Positions 26,589 through 35,550 are shown, counted from the stretch's first letter. The stretch: 37,074 bases of DNA from WGMI01 sp041739275 (GCA_041739275.1 JBGSOF010000008.1:1-37074); one strand, 5' to 3'. Made by a program: numbers and translations. The notes: generated by a model not told the origin, from the letters alone.

Positions 26589-27761
26589 TCAGGATTCAAT
26601 TGCACGGACATCCATCCCAAGGGCTCTTAGCGTGGAGGCCTTGCCTAAGCTATTCAGAACAAATGCATTGCCTGCGAAATAGAGCAGCCTTCGATGCAGT
26701 CTGTGTTTTCGATAATAAAGTGCGTCGAGTCGGGATTCGTAGGCTTTGCGAATGTGCTCTTCTCGACCGCCGTTTCGAATTTGGACGAGGGCCTCGGCCG
26801 CCAATTCGCCTGAATGCAAGGCCGTTCCAATGCCATGTCCATCGATGGGGTCGATGAGCGAAGCGGCGTCTCCACACAAAAAATAAGCGCGTCCGCTCCG
26901 GGCGGAACCCGAGGAGCCCAAGGGGAGATCAAAACCCTGAACGACTTCGATTTGGGCTTTTTCAAATCGCTCGGCTAGAGGCCCTTCGGTAACAATAGAA
27001 GTCAACACTCTCTTGAGATCGAGCTTAGAACGAGCCAAATCAGTGGCCAGCATCCCGAGTCCGATATTGGCTCTTTGGCCGGGCAATGAGAAAATCCAGA
27101 AATAGCCGGGCAGGATGCTTTTAAACGCGTGAACCTCGTTGGTTCCGGGCTCCATACCTTGAATTCCCCGGGCATAGGCGCGAACGGCCGCCAATTTGTG
27201 TGCGCGCTCCGGCTTTCGAACCGAAGATCGGGCCGCAATTTCGAGATTGGCCATACGAGCCAGCGGGCAATGCGCCCCTCCTGCCCCGATTAAGTAGGTG
27301 CAGTTGAAGGTCTTCTGTTCGGTTTGCACCGAAAAATGCGCTCCTTCTCTTTGAATTGCGCGCACTTTTTGACCGAATTCGAGCTGAACATCCTCGTTTT
27401 TCAACAAGGCCTTTTGGACGAGCCAATGGTCGAAATCAAAACGCGAAGAATTGACGGCTAGGGTTTTCCAGCGAATTTCGAGCCCTTTGCCCGACGGAAG
27501 GAACAATCGCGATTTCTGAATACGCTCTGAACCGCCCCGGGCGCGGAGTTCGTCTGCGCTTCCAGGCTCGAGCCGGTCGAGCACGGCATAGGTTTCGTAG
27601 GGAATGGCATCTCCGCAAATTTTGTCTCTGGGAAAAGTGGAACGGTCGAACCATACGATGCGCAATCCACTGTCTTTAAGCCGCCAAACCGCACCGGAAC
27701 CCGCGGGACCGGCTCCAATAACCCCCACATCGAAGACTTCAGATTCCAAAGGCGTGTTCAC
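26589..27761 (-). CDS. Geranylgeranyl-reductase-family FAD-dependent oxidoreductase
   Basis: A roughly 390-residue flavoprotein of the geranylgeranyl reductase/halogenase-like group. It begins with the dinucleotide loop DVGVIGAGPAGSGAVWRL, carries the family hallmark FPRDKICGDAIP and the later FAD motif FLCGDAASLIDPIDGHGIGT. Such enzymes reduce double bonds in isoprenoid chains or hydroxylate/reduce quinone and lipid precursors; the substrate here is unknown. I take the GTG at 27761 because the FAD loop should lie near the N-terminus. The frame is open further up to a TTG at 27854, which would nearly meet the divergent gene at 27872. Confidence 0.8.
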   Translation of the reverse strand: MNTPLESEVFDVGVIGAGPAGSGAVWRLKDSGLRIVWFDRSTFPRDKICGDAIPYETYAVLDRLEPGSADELRARGGSERIQKSRLFLPSGKGLEIRWKTLAVNSSRFDFDHWLVQKALLKNEDVQLEFGQKVRAIQREGAHFSVQTEQKTFNCTYLIGAGGAHCPLARMANLEIAARSSVRKPERAHKLAAVRAYARGIQGMEPGTNEVHAFKSILPGYFWIFSLPGQRANIGLGMLATDLARSKLDLKRVLTSIVTEGPLAERFEKAQIEVVQGFDLPLGSSGSARSGRAYFLCGDAASLIDPIDGHGIGTALHSGELAAEALVQIRNGGREEHIRKAYESRLDALYYRKHRLHRRLLYFAGNAFVLNSLGKASTLRALGMDVRAIES

Positions 27762-27858
27762 GCAGCGAAGAAAGGCGACAGAGGGGATATCAGACGAACG
27801 CGATCGCGCACACAAAATGCGCGTTCTGATTTCACGGAACAGGAGCCTTCGCAAGGGT

Positions 27859-27866
27859 TAGATTTG
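27859..27866 (+). promoter_or_regulatory. Possible -7 box for the AsmA-like gene
   Basis: TAGATTTG matches TAnnTTTG and ends 5 nt before the ATG at 27872, which would put the transcript start at or next to the start codon (leaderless). No -33 TTG is found at the usual spacing, so this is weak. Confidence 0.25.
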
Positions 27867-27871
27867 GCAGA

Positions 27872-29281
27872 ATGAACCGACGCTGGGTCGTTTGGAGTGT
27901 CCTTGCCCTGAGCCTCGTGGGTTTGTGGTGGGCCATTTTGCACTTTTCGGGACAACTGCTCGAAGCCCGACTTCGGTCGACGATCAACGACCGACCCGAT
28001 CGGGCCTACGATTTCAAATTTGGCAAACTCGTGGTTCAAGCGGGATTTTCGGGAGTAGAACTCTTGGACATCACCATCACCCCGCGATTTGCCGACAGTC
28101 TCGATTTGTCTGTGCTCGGGGAACTCGACAGGGCATCGATTCAGGGCCTGAAGTGGTATGCTCTGATGGTTGAAGGGCAGTTGATCTTGGAATCGATTGA
28201 ATTTAAACGCCCTCACTTTCGGGTTTATCGACGAGCAAAGCCCACCGATATGCGCTCGGACATCGCAGTTTCCGACCGCTCGGAACCGGCTCAAAAACGG
28301 GGCTTGCAAAGCGTCTTTACCGATTTGTTGAAACGCGGTGAGTTGTCTGATTTTCTGGTATCTGAGGCCTACGCGGCCTACTATTTAATCGATCGAGACA
28401 CCGTGGAATTTGCCCGTGTGTTCGGCCTTCACCTCCACGCCACGGGAATTGAAACCGATCGAATGCATTGGGACAGCCCGGTGCCTTTTGAATTGAATCG
28501 CTTTCGCTTAAAAATCGACAGCATTCGCGCTCAGCCTTCGGGAAACACCGAGCTCCAAACAGGAGCGATCGATTATGACTCTGAGCACAACAAGCTCTCC
28601 TTGCGATCGGTGAAATGGCAGCACACGCGAAACTGGGTGGAGATAAGCCGCGAAATGGGCGAACAAAAAGACCTTTTCGAACTCGAACTAGACGCTTTGG
28701 ACATCACCGGAATCCGCGCACTCAACCGCATCTTCGAAGATTTGGAGGTCGATGCGCACAAATTGAGTCTCACGGGCATGCGGTTTTTCGATTACAAAAA
28801 CAAGAATCTGCCTCTGAAAAAAAAGGAATATAAACCGATGTTCCACGGGATGCTGCGCCGCATTCCCGTACCCCTTCAGCTCGATACAGTCGAAATTCGA
28901 AACAGCCGAATCGAGTACCGGGAAATTGCAGAGCACTACGCCAAGCCCGGGCTGATTGTGTTCGACAATTTTGAAGCCGAGGTCTACCACCTGAGCAATT
29001 TGAAGACATATCAACGGGAACACCGGCAGTTAGTGGCCTATTTGCGGACCCGTTTTAACGGAAGCGGGGCGCTCAAGGCCCGGCTCGAGGTGCCTTATCG
29101 AGGGGAACGTTTTCATCTGGAAGCCGAAATGGGTCCCATGCCACTTTCGGCGCTCAACACGACCCTGGAGCCCTTGGCCGGGGTGCGGGGTGCGGATTAC
29201 GGAAGGCAAAGTGCACCGGCTCAAATTGGACATGAAAGCCGACAGCACGGTTTCGACCAACAAGTTTTGGCTGGACTATGA
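27872..29281 (+). CDS. AsmA-like membrane-anchored protein, N-terminal part of a frameshifted gene
   Basis: A protein with an N-terminal membrane helix (about 6-27, VVWSVLALSLVGLWWAILHF) and a long beta-rich exterior (FGKLVVQAGFSGVELLDITI, then repeated strands), resembling AsmA/DUF748-type envelope proteins of lipid trafficking. The relation is by architecture, not strong motifs. The frame runs intact to LNTTLEPLAGV, after which a 7-bp tandem duplication (29180-29193) throws it out of frame and it ends at 29281. With one copy removed the reading frame joins the downstream piece to give about 565 residues. Confidence 0.6.
   Translation: MNRRWVVWSVLALSLVGLWWAILHFSGQLLEARLRSTINDRPDRAYDFKFGKLVVQAGFSGVELLDITITPRFADSLDLSVLGELDRASIQGLKWYALMVEGQLILESIEFKRPHFRVYRRAKPTDMRSDIAVSDRSEPAQKRGLQSVFTDLLKRGELSDFLVSEAYAAYYLIDRDTVEFARVFGLHLHATGIETDRMHWDSPVPFELNRFRLKIDSIRAQPSGNTELQTGAIDYDSEHNKLSLRSVKWQHTRNWVEISREMGEQKDLFELELDALDITGIRALNRIFEDLEVDAHKLSLTGMRFFDYKNKNLPLKKKEYKPMFHGMLRRIPVPLQLDTVEIRNSRIEYREIAEHYAKPGLIVFDNFEAEVYHLSNLKTYQREHRQLVAYLRTRFNGSGALKARLEVPYRGERFHLEAEMGPMPLSALNTTLEPLAGVRGADYGRQSAPAQIGHESRQHGFDQQVLAGL
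29180..29193 (+). repeat. 7-bp tandem duplication (GGGGTGC x2)
   Basis: Two adjacent GGGGTGC units. Deleting one restores the frame (LAGV-RITEG), so this is the cause of the break in the AsmA-like gene. Confidence 0.85.
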
Positions 29282-29576
29282 AGACATCGACTTTCAAATT
29301 CTCGACCGCGAAGAAGACGAATGGCACCCCAAAGACAAGGCTTTGTTGGGCTTGCTGGCCGGGGTGTTTGTCAACAAAACCAACTTACCGGGCGACAAAC
29401 ACTACCGAAACGCGGAATACACCGCCCCGCGCACATTGCACAAGAGCCCCTTTAACTTTATGTGGACGAGTGTCAAAGAGGGGTGTATGTACATCCTTCC
29501 GGGTAGCGTGGCTCGATCGTTTTTAAAACACCAAAGGAGCGAATTGACGAAAGAACCGAAGAAGAAAAAATCGTGA
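29190..29576 (+). pseudogene. C-terminal part of the frameshifted AsmA-like protein
   Basis: 128 codons from RITEGKVHRLKLDMKADS through VNKTNLPGDKHYRNAEYTAP to a lysine-rich end (KEPKKKKS). The start is where the frame resumes after the duplication; a GTG at 29190 exists by chance. The sequence reads as the direct continuation of the preceding frame, so it is one gene broken once and not a separate protein. TGA ends it at 29576. Confidence 0.75.
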
Positions 29577-29764
29577 TTTCAGAAAAAAGAGAAGGTGCCT
29601 AAGTCGGAATAGAAATAATAAGTTACTCATAATGAGTATATTATAAAATAACTCGTCTCCATCCCAAAAAAGTTCAATCTGCAGTGTCGATTCAAGGGTG
29701 GGTCGAACGACATCTTTGAGAACACCGGGATAGTCTCGGTGACACATCCAAACTTTTGTGCCCC

Positions 29765-30118
29765 ATGAAATATGCATTGTTGATTCACGAACCGGAAGAA
29801 GTGTTTGGCGTTCGCCAAGATCCTGAAAAAGCCCCCGTTTATTGGGGCGCTTACGTCGCCTTTGGGCAAGCCTTGACCGAGGCGGGGGTGATGACGGGTG
29901 GAGCGGCACTGCAGCCGGCCGAAACCGCGACTACTTTGCGAAAAGTGGACGGAAAAAACGCAATCCAAGACGGGCCGTTTGCCGATACTAAGGAGCAGTT
30001 GGCGGGTTTTTACCTGATCGAGGTGGCCGATTTGGATGCGGCCATGGAATGGGCGGCCCGCTGTCCGGCGCCGGAATATGGAGGCTCGGTGGAAGTGCGT
30101 CCGCTTTTGGTGATGTGA
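29765..30118 (+). CDS. YCII-related (DGPF) protein
   Basis: A 117-residue ferredoxin-like-fold protein of the YCII/DGPF type. The signature DGPF is at 69-72 in NAIQDGPFADTKEQLAGFYL, and the C-terminus has VADLDAAMEWAARCPAP. Such proteins are usually encoded next to ECF42-group sigma factors and are thought to act with them, but their biochemical role is unresolved. The stop is 7 bp before the GTG of the sigma factor, so the two form an operon. The ATG at 29765 is preferred over an in-frame TTG 9 bp upstream. Confidence 0.88.
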   Translation: MKYALLIHEPEEVFGVRQDPEKAPVYWGAYVAFGQALTEAGVMTGGAALQPAETATTLRKVDGKNAIQDGPFADTKEQLAGFYLIEVADLDAAMEWAARCPAPEYGGSVEVRPLLVM

Positions 30119-30125
30119 TTGAGGA

Positions 30126-31355
30126 GTGGTCGAATCGCTGATTGAACGCAGCGCACGCGAGGCCTATGGGCGGTTGGTGGCTCTGCTGACCGCCCGTACC
30201 CGCGATGTGGAGGCGGCAGAAGATGCCCTCCAAGAGGCGTTTTTGGCGGCTTTGGAGCAGTGGCCCACAGAAGGTGTGCCCCGGCAGCCCGAGGCCTGGT
30301 TGATGGCCGTGGCCCGAAGGCGGTGGTTGGACCGAACCCGCAAGGAATCGCGAATGGACCGTCAGAGTGATTTTGAAGCGCACTTTGATTCGATGGAAAC
30401 CGAAACCTCGAGGGGCGACGTTTTGCCCGACGATCGGTTGGAGCTCATGATGCTCTGCGCCCACCCGGCCTTGGATGCATCACTACACGCCCCGCTGATT
30501 TTGCAAGCGGTGCTGGGGATGCGGGCCGATCAGGTGGCTTCGGTTTTCTTGACTTCGCCCGCGGGCATGGCGCAGCGGTTGGTTCGGGCCAAGCGCAAGA
30601 TTAAACTGGCCGGGTTGCGCTTTGAATTGCCCGGACCCGAACAGCTCGAAACCCGTTTGGGGGCTCTCCTCGATGCGGTGTATGCGGCCTATGGTGCGGC
30701 TTGGGACGATTGGACGGGGGCCGATGGCCAGAGGCGTTTGGCTATAGAAGCTGAGATGCTCTGCGCGGCCATGGTAGAGCGTTTGCCCGAGCACCCGGAG
30801 GTGTTGGGGTTGTGGGCGTTGGTGAAGTACCACGAAGCGCGTTATGCGGCGAGGCGCGCGGCCGATGGGGCCTTTGTTCCGCTGGACGAACAGGATGTTT
30901 CGCGCTGGGATGCTGGGAGGATTGAGGAGGCCGAGGCGTTGGTGCGCCGAGCGGCGGAGGCTGTGAAACACTCGGGTCGACTGGGGCGCTATGCGCTCGA
31001 GGCGGCGATCCAATCGGCGCATGTAACGAATCGATTGAATGGCAGCCGAGACAGCGCAGAGATCTACCGACTGTACGAGGCCTTGGTTCGGGTGGCGCCG
31101 AGCCGAGGGGCTTGGGTGGCACATGCTGCGGCAGCGGCCGAGGCGGTGGGGGCGGAAACGGGTTTGCGGCTGTTGGAGTCCGTGGGCGACGGGGGTGAAC
31201 GGCCCTATCAGCCGTATTACGCGCTCCGGGCCGAACTGCTCTACCGCCTCGGCCGCCGGCACGAAGCCGAGTTGGACTACGACCGGGCCATTGCCTTGAG
31301 CACAGACGAGGCGGTGCGGGGGTATTTGAGGGGGAGGAAGGGGAGGGTTTTCTAG
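30126..31355 (+). CDS. ECF-type sigma factor, ECF42-like, with C-terminal extension
   Basis: A 409-residue alternative sigma factor. Region sigma-2 is at about 10-80 (DVEAAEDALQEAFLAALEQW; RQPEAWLMAVARRRWLDRTR), sigma-4 at about 125-165 (APLILQAVLGMRADQVASVF; SPAGMAQRLVRAKRKIK), and the C-terminal half (about 175-400) is the helical, TPR-like extension (DUF6596) of ECF42-type sigmas, typically used in place of an anti-sigma factor. The GTG at 30126 is the only nearby start. The stop is TAG. The gene is GC-rich, about 63% in a sample I counted (30841-30900), higher than neighbouring genes. Confidence 0.88.
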   Translation: MVESLIERSAREAYGRLVALLTARTRDVEAAEDALQEAFLAALEQWPTEGVPRQPEAWLMAVARRRWLDRTRKESRMDRQSDFEAHFDSMETETSRGDVLPDDRLELMMLCAHPALDASLHAPLILQAVLGMRADQVASVFLTSPAGMAQRLVRAKRKIKLAGLRFELPGPEQLETRLGALLDAVYAAYGAAWDDWTGADGQRRLAIEAEMLCAAMVERLPEHPEVLGLWALVKYHEARYAARRAADGAFVPLDEQDVSRWDAGRIEEAEALVRRAAEAVKHSGRLGRYALEAAIQSAHVTNRLNGSRDSAEIYRLYEALVRVAPSRGAWVAHAAAAAEAVGAETGLRLLESVGDGGERPYQPYYALRAELLYRLGRRHEAELDYDRAIALSTDEAVRGYLRGRKGRVF

Positions 31356-31511
31356 TTGGATTTTTTACTAACTCCTCGCAATTAAGTCAATACGAGATGT
31401 AAATCACGACATGAGCAGCTCTTGGCAGATTTCTGTAGGTTTTCGAAATTCATGGCTCTTGCATTGCCCATTTTGTCCCTTCTTTGAACGAGGAATTAAC
31501 CCGTACGACTA

Positions 31512-34500
31512 ATGCCGGTCTCCAACGACAACCTGCAGAGCCATTCACATTCTTCAGACCGTTCTATTTTAAGAGAAGAGGGGGTGGAATATGGTTTTAT
31601 TGGCATTCTTGAAGGGCTGAAGTATACCTACCGCCGAGACATTAGTAACCGCAGTGCGCTGGAACAAAATTTTAAAGAGAAGTTTGAACGCCTGAACCGG
31701 GTACAATTGTCTGATTCCGAGTTTGCTAGACTGTTAGATAAGGTTGTGGGTTCAGATGTATTTGCTGCTTCTCTGCGTTTGCGGAGTATCGACACACTCA
31801 CTAGAGACGATGGTACCCCTTTAAACTATTGCTTGGTCAACTTAAAGGACTGGTGCAAGAACGACTTTGAAGTTATCAATCAACTGCGGATCAATACGGA
31901 CCACAGCCACCATCGATACGATGTGCTGTTGCTGATCAACGGAGTGCCCTGTGTCCAAGTTGAGCTGAAAACCATTGGGATAAGCCCGCGCAGAGCCATG
32001 GAACAAATCGTTGACTATAAAAACGATCCAGGCAATGGGTATACCAAAACCTTGTTGTGCTTCATTCAACTGTTTGTGGTGAGCAATCGGCACACGACTT
32101 ACTACTTCGCCAACAATAACGCCCGTCATTTTTCCTTTAATGCCGACGAACGATTTTTACCGATTTATGAATTCGCAGACGAAAACAACCGCAAAATCAC
32201 CCACTTGGATGACTTCGCGGAACGATTCTTAAGAAAATGCGACCTCGGGAAGACTTTAAGTCGTTATATGGTGCTTTTGGCTTCCGAACAGAAGCTCATG
32301 ATGATGCGACCTTATCAAATCTATGCCGTTCAAAATATTATTCGGTGCATCGAGGAAAACAACGGCAATGGATACATTTGGCATACGACAGGCAGCGGAA
32401 AAACGCTAACGTCGTTCAAAGCTTCTACCCTGCTCAAGGAAAACGAACACATTCACAAATGTGTTTTTGTTGTCGACCGAAAAGACTTAGATCGGCAAAC
32501 TCGTGAGGAATTCAATAAATTTCAAGAGGGCTGTGTGGAGGAAAATACCCACACCGCTGCTTTAGTTCGGCGACTTCTATCCGATGATTACGCGGATAAG
32601 GTTATTGTGACCACCATTCAAAAACTTGGACTTGCGCTGGATGAGAACAGCAAAAGGAACAAGCAACGGTCTAAAAACGATCAACAAACTTTTAATGAAG
32701 AACTCGAGTCCCTGATGGATAAGCGGATGGTATTCATTTTTGATGAATGCCATCGATCTCAGTTTGGAGACAACCACAAGGCGATTAAGGAATTTTTCCC
32801 GAAAGCTCAGTTGTTTGGGTTTACAGGTACGCCCATTTTCGAAACCAATGCCACCGTCTCCAAAGTGGAAGGCGATCAAGGTATGATGCGGACAACCGAA
32901 GATGTCTTTCAAAAACAACTCCACGCTTATACCATAACCCATGCTATTGACGACGGAAATGTTCTACGCTTTCATGTAGACTATTTTAAACCCGAAGGCC
33001 CAAATACGCCCAAAAAGGGAGCATTAGTTCCGAAAAAAGCAGTAATCGAAGCCATTATATCAAAGCACAGCGCGGCCACAGCCGATAGAAAATTCAATGC
33101 GATTCTGGCTACCGCTTCGATCAATGATGCAATTGAGTACTATCGGTTGTTTAAGGCGATTCAGGAAGAAAAGTGTATCTCTGACCCGGAATTTGTGCCC
33201 TTGAATGTGGCGTGTGTTTTCTCTCCACCGGCTGAAGGAAACCCTGATGTGCGTCAGATTCAGGAGGACTTACCCCAAGAACGGGAAGACAATAAAGTAG
33301 ATCAGGAATTCAAAAAAGGGGCCCTTATAGAGATACTGGATGATTACAATACCCGGTACGGAACCAATCACAAAATTGGAGAATTCGACCTGTATTATCA
33401 GGATATACAAAAGCGAATCAAAGACCAACAGTGGTCTACTGCCGATCTTCGAAAAGCTTTCCCTACGGTTGTGCAACACAAAATTGACATCACGATTGTC
33501 GTTGACATGCTCTTAACGGGTTTTGATTCGAAATTCTTAAACACGATTTATGTGGATAAGAATCTCAGATACCACGGACTGATCCAAGCATTCTCAAGGA
33601 CCAACAGGGTTTTGAATATGACCAAACCCGCTGGAAATATTTTGGACTTTCGGCAACAACAAGACGCAGTAGATGCTGCCATAGGTTTGTTTTCTGGAGA
33701 GAAAACAGCAGAACAAGCACGCGAAATTTGGCTGGTTGACAAGGCTCCTGTAGTCATTGGACGGTTGGAAGCTGCGGTGCAAAAGCTCGATGCGTTTATG
33801 AGGTCTCAAGGACTGCCTTGTTCGCCATCCGAGGTGGCCAATTTGAAAGGCTCTGCGGCCAAAACGGCCTTTATAACGCATTTCAAGGAAGTTCAGTCGC
33901 TCAAAACGCAGTTGGCCCAGTATACAGACCTGACAGAAGAAGACAAAGTTTCGATAGAGACGCTGTTGCCCGAAGAAAACCATCGGGGGTTCCGGGGTCA
34001 ATACCTTGAAATGGCTCAGAAACTGCGGGCCTTGCAGAACAAACCCACTCAAGACGGCGAGCGGGATGCGAACCTAGATCAACTCGATTTCGAACTTGTT
34101 TTGTTCGCTTCGGCGGTGATAGACTACGACTACATTATGGGTCTGATTGCTCGCTATTCTGCCAAGGTGCCGGGCAAATCGAAAATGACCCGAGAACAAC
34201 TGATCGGTCTCATTGGCGCGGACGCCAAATTCATGGATGAGCGCGACGACATCGCCGAATACATCGGTTCGTTGAAGGCTGGCGAAGGTCTGAGTGAAAC
34301 CGCCATCCGCGAGGGCTACAACCGCTTCAAGTCCGAAAAGAACGCAAAGGAACTTGCCGCCATCGCCGCGCGGCACAGTCTCGCCACTGCCGCCCTGCAA
34401 ACCTTTGTGGATGGCATCCTCGACCGCATGATCTTTGATGGAGAGCAACTCAGCGACTTAATGGCTCCGCTCAATTTGAGCTGGAAAGCCCGCACTCAGG

Positions 34501-34592
34501 CCGAACTCGCCCTCATGGCAGACCTCCACCCTCTCCTCACCAAACGCGCCGGTGGCCGAGACATTTCAGGACTCAGTGCTTACGAAGTATGA
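31512..34592 (+). CDS. hsdR: Type I restriction enzyme, HsdR (R) subunit
   Basis: A 1026-residue ATP-dependent restriction motor subunit. The N-terminal nuclease has D137, E151 and K153 (YDVLLLINGVPCVQVELK; PD...ExK type). The SF2 translocase core has Walker A TTGSGKT (292-298), DECH at 411-414, TGTP (about 438-441) and motif VI QAFSRTNRVL. The C-terminal helical region ends GRDISGLSAYEV, which is full length. It needs HsdM and HsdS to act. A 42-codon ORF overlaps its stop (ATGA), then KilA-N and hsdS follow. Base composition changes from about 43% GC in the core to about 57% near the 3' end by my counts of short samples. Confidence 0.94.
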   Translation: MPVSNDNLQSHSHSSDRSILREEGVEYGFIGILEGLKYTYRRDISNRSALEQNFKEKFERLNRVQLSDSEFARLLDKVVGSDVFAASLRLRSIDTLTRDDGTPLNYCLVNLKDWCKNDFEVINQLRINTDHSHHRYDVLLLINGVPCVQVELKTIGISPRRAMEQIVDYKNDPGNGYTKTLLCFIQLFVVSNRHTTYYFANNNARHFSFNADERFLPIYEFADENNRKITHLDDFAERFLRKCDLGKTLSRYMVLLASEQKLMMMRPYQIYAVQNIIRCIEENNGNGYIWHTTGSGKTLTSFKASTLLKENEHIHKCVFVVDRKDLDRQTREEFNKFQEGCVEENTHTAALVRRLLSDDYADKVIVTTIQKLGLALDENSKRNKQRSKNDQQTFNEELESLMDKRMVFIFDECHRSQFGDNHKAIKEFFPKAQLFGFTGTPIFETNATVSKVEGDQGMMRTTEDVFQKQLHAYTITHAIDDGNVLRFHVDYFKPEGPNTPKKGALVPKKAVIEAIISKHSAATADRKFNAILATASINDAIEYYRLFKAIQEEKCISDPEFVPLNVACVFSPPAEGNPDVRQIQEDLPQEREDNKVDQEFKKGALIEILDDYNTRYGTNHKIGEFDLYYQDIQKRIKDQQWSTADLRKAFPTVVQHKIDITIVVDMLLTGFDSKFLNTIYVDKNLRYHGLIQAFSRTNRVLNMTKPAGNILDFRQQQDAVDAAIGLFSGEKTAEQAREIWLVDKAPVVIGRLEAAVQKLDAFMRSQGLPCSPSEVANLKGSAAKTAFITHFKEVQSLKTQLAQYTDLTEEDKVSIETLLPEENHRGFRGQYLEMAQKLRALQNKPTQDGERDANLDQLDFELVLFASAVIDYDYIMGLIARYSAKVPGKSKMTREQLIGLIGADAKFMDERDDIAEYIGSLKAGEGLSETAIREGYNRFKSEKNAKELAAIAARHSLATAALQTFVDGILDRMIFDGEQLSDLMAPLNLSWKARTQAELALMADLHPLLTKRAGGRDISGLSAYEV

Positions 34593-34717
34593 CAGACACG
34601 ACTCCATCCTCTGAGATTGCCGATCATTTTGTTGACGTCAACAAAATGGTTCCGCCCACCAGCGCTATACCTCTCGAAATCGAGAGGTTAAGAGTTGCAC
34701 CAGCCCCAATTCAGTGA
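34589..34717 (+). CDS. Possible 42-residue ORF overlapping the hsdR stop (relic of a removed gene?)
   Basis: Starting at ATG 34589 inside an ATGA overlap with the hsdR stop, it reads MTDTTPSSEIADHFVDVN and ends at TGA 34715-34717, just before the KilA-N start. The MTDTTPSSEIA start has the look of some HsdM N-termini, and HFVDVNKMV the look of a DinD-type segment, but both resemblances are weak and from memory. It spans a perfect 24-bp palindrome that itself encodes HFVDVNKM. It may be a relic of a gene deleted from this slot, or chance. Confidence 0.35.
   Translation: MTDTTPSSEIADHFVDVNKMVPPTSAIPLEIERLRVAPAPIQ
34625..34648. promoter_or_regulatory. Perfect 24-bp palindrome between hsdR and kilA (operator-like)
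   Basis: The 24 bases at 34625-34648 equal their own reverse complement (half-site CATTTTGTTGAC). Together with a second dyad about 20 bp downstream it precedes the KilA-N gene, whose product has a DNA-binding domain. Confidence 0.6.
34669..34688. repeat. Inverted repeat upstream of the KilA-N gene
   Basis: Arms ACCTCTCGA and TCGAGAGGT pair as 9 bp with a 2-nt centre, 32 bp before the KilA-N ATG. It is either a second operator or a hairpin. Confidence 0.5.
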
Positions 34718-34719
34718 CC

Positions 34720-35550
34720 ATGAGCAAAGCCAAACGCACCAGCATCGAAGTCCAAGGCACATCCATCGCGATTCTCTCCCACGACCGCCAGGATTTACTC
34801 AGCCTCACCGACATCGCCAAGCTTAAGAACCCCGACCATTCGGACGATGTCATCCGCAATTGGCTGCGCAACCGTAGCACCGTCGAATTCCTCGGGGTCT
34901 GGGAGCGCCTCAACAATCCCGATTTTAATCCCGTCGAATTCGACGGGATTAGAATCCAGACCGGGCTGAACAGCTTCGTCCTCACACCGAAACAATGGAT
35001 CGAGAAAACCAGTGCCATTGGCCTTCGCTCCAGCGCAGGCCGATACGGCGGCACCTATGCCCACAAGGACATTGCCTTTGAATTCGCGTCGTGGGTCTCC
35101 GTCGAGTTCAAACTCTACCTCATCAGGGAGTTCCAGCGCCTCAAAGACGAGGAAAACGACCGCCTCCAACTCGGCTGGAACCTCCAGCGCACCCTCGCCA
35201 AAATCAACTACCGCATCCATACCGACGCCATCAAGGAGACCCTCATTCCCGCCGCCGTCACCAAAGCCCAGGCCAGCCTCGTTTACGCTAGCGAAGCCGA
35301 CCTGCTCAACGTCGCCCTCTTCGGTCAGACCGCGAAACAATGGCGAGATGCCCACCCCGATGCCGAAGGCAATATCCGCGACCACGCCCCGCTGGAGCAA
35401 CTCGTCGTCCTCACCAACCTCGAAAGCCTCAACTCCGTGCTCATCCGCCAAGGCTTGCCTCAGCCGGAGCGCCTGCTCAAGCTCAACGAAATTGCCATCA
35501 CCCAGATGCGCACCCTGTTGACCGATCATAACGTCAAACGGCTGAAATGA
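34720..35550 (+). CDS. KilA-N domain protein within a restriction cassette
   Basis: A 276-residue protein. The first about 110 residues are a KilA-N DNA-binding domain (LSLTDIAKLKNPDHSDDVIR, NWLRNRSTVEFLGVWE, GLRSSAGRYGGTYAHKDIAF, FASWVSVEFKLYLIREFQRL); the rest is helical, with a conserved NLESLNSVLIRQGLPQPERL near the end. Such proteins from phages and plasmids occur within or next to type I restriction operons, role unproven; regulation or defence toxin-like activity are possibilities. Start ATG 34720 (a GTG two codons earlier is possible). The stop overlaps the hsdS start (ATGA), so they are coupled. Confidence 0.8.
   Translation: MSKAKRTSIEVQGTSIAILSHDRQDLLSLTDIAKLKNPDHSDDVIRNWLRNRSTVEFLGVWERLNNPDFNPVEFDGIRIQTGLNSFVLTPKQWIEKTSAIGLRSSAGRYGGTYAHKDIAFEFASWVSVEFKLYLIREFQRLKDEENDRLQLGWNLQRTLAKINYRIHTDAIKETLIPAAVTKAQASLVYASEADLLNVALFGQTAKQWRDAHPDAEGNIRDHAPLEQLVVLTNLESLNSVLIRQGLPQPERLLKLNEIAITQMRTLLTDHNVKRLK

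Noticed and set aside
31459..31486. Promoter for hsdR
   Set aside because: TTG and CTTCTTTG are about 18 nt apart, but the second box keeps only TTTG of the consensus, so I do not claim it.
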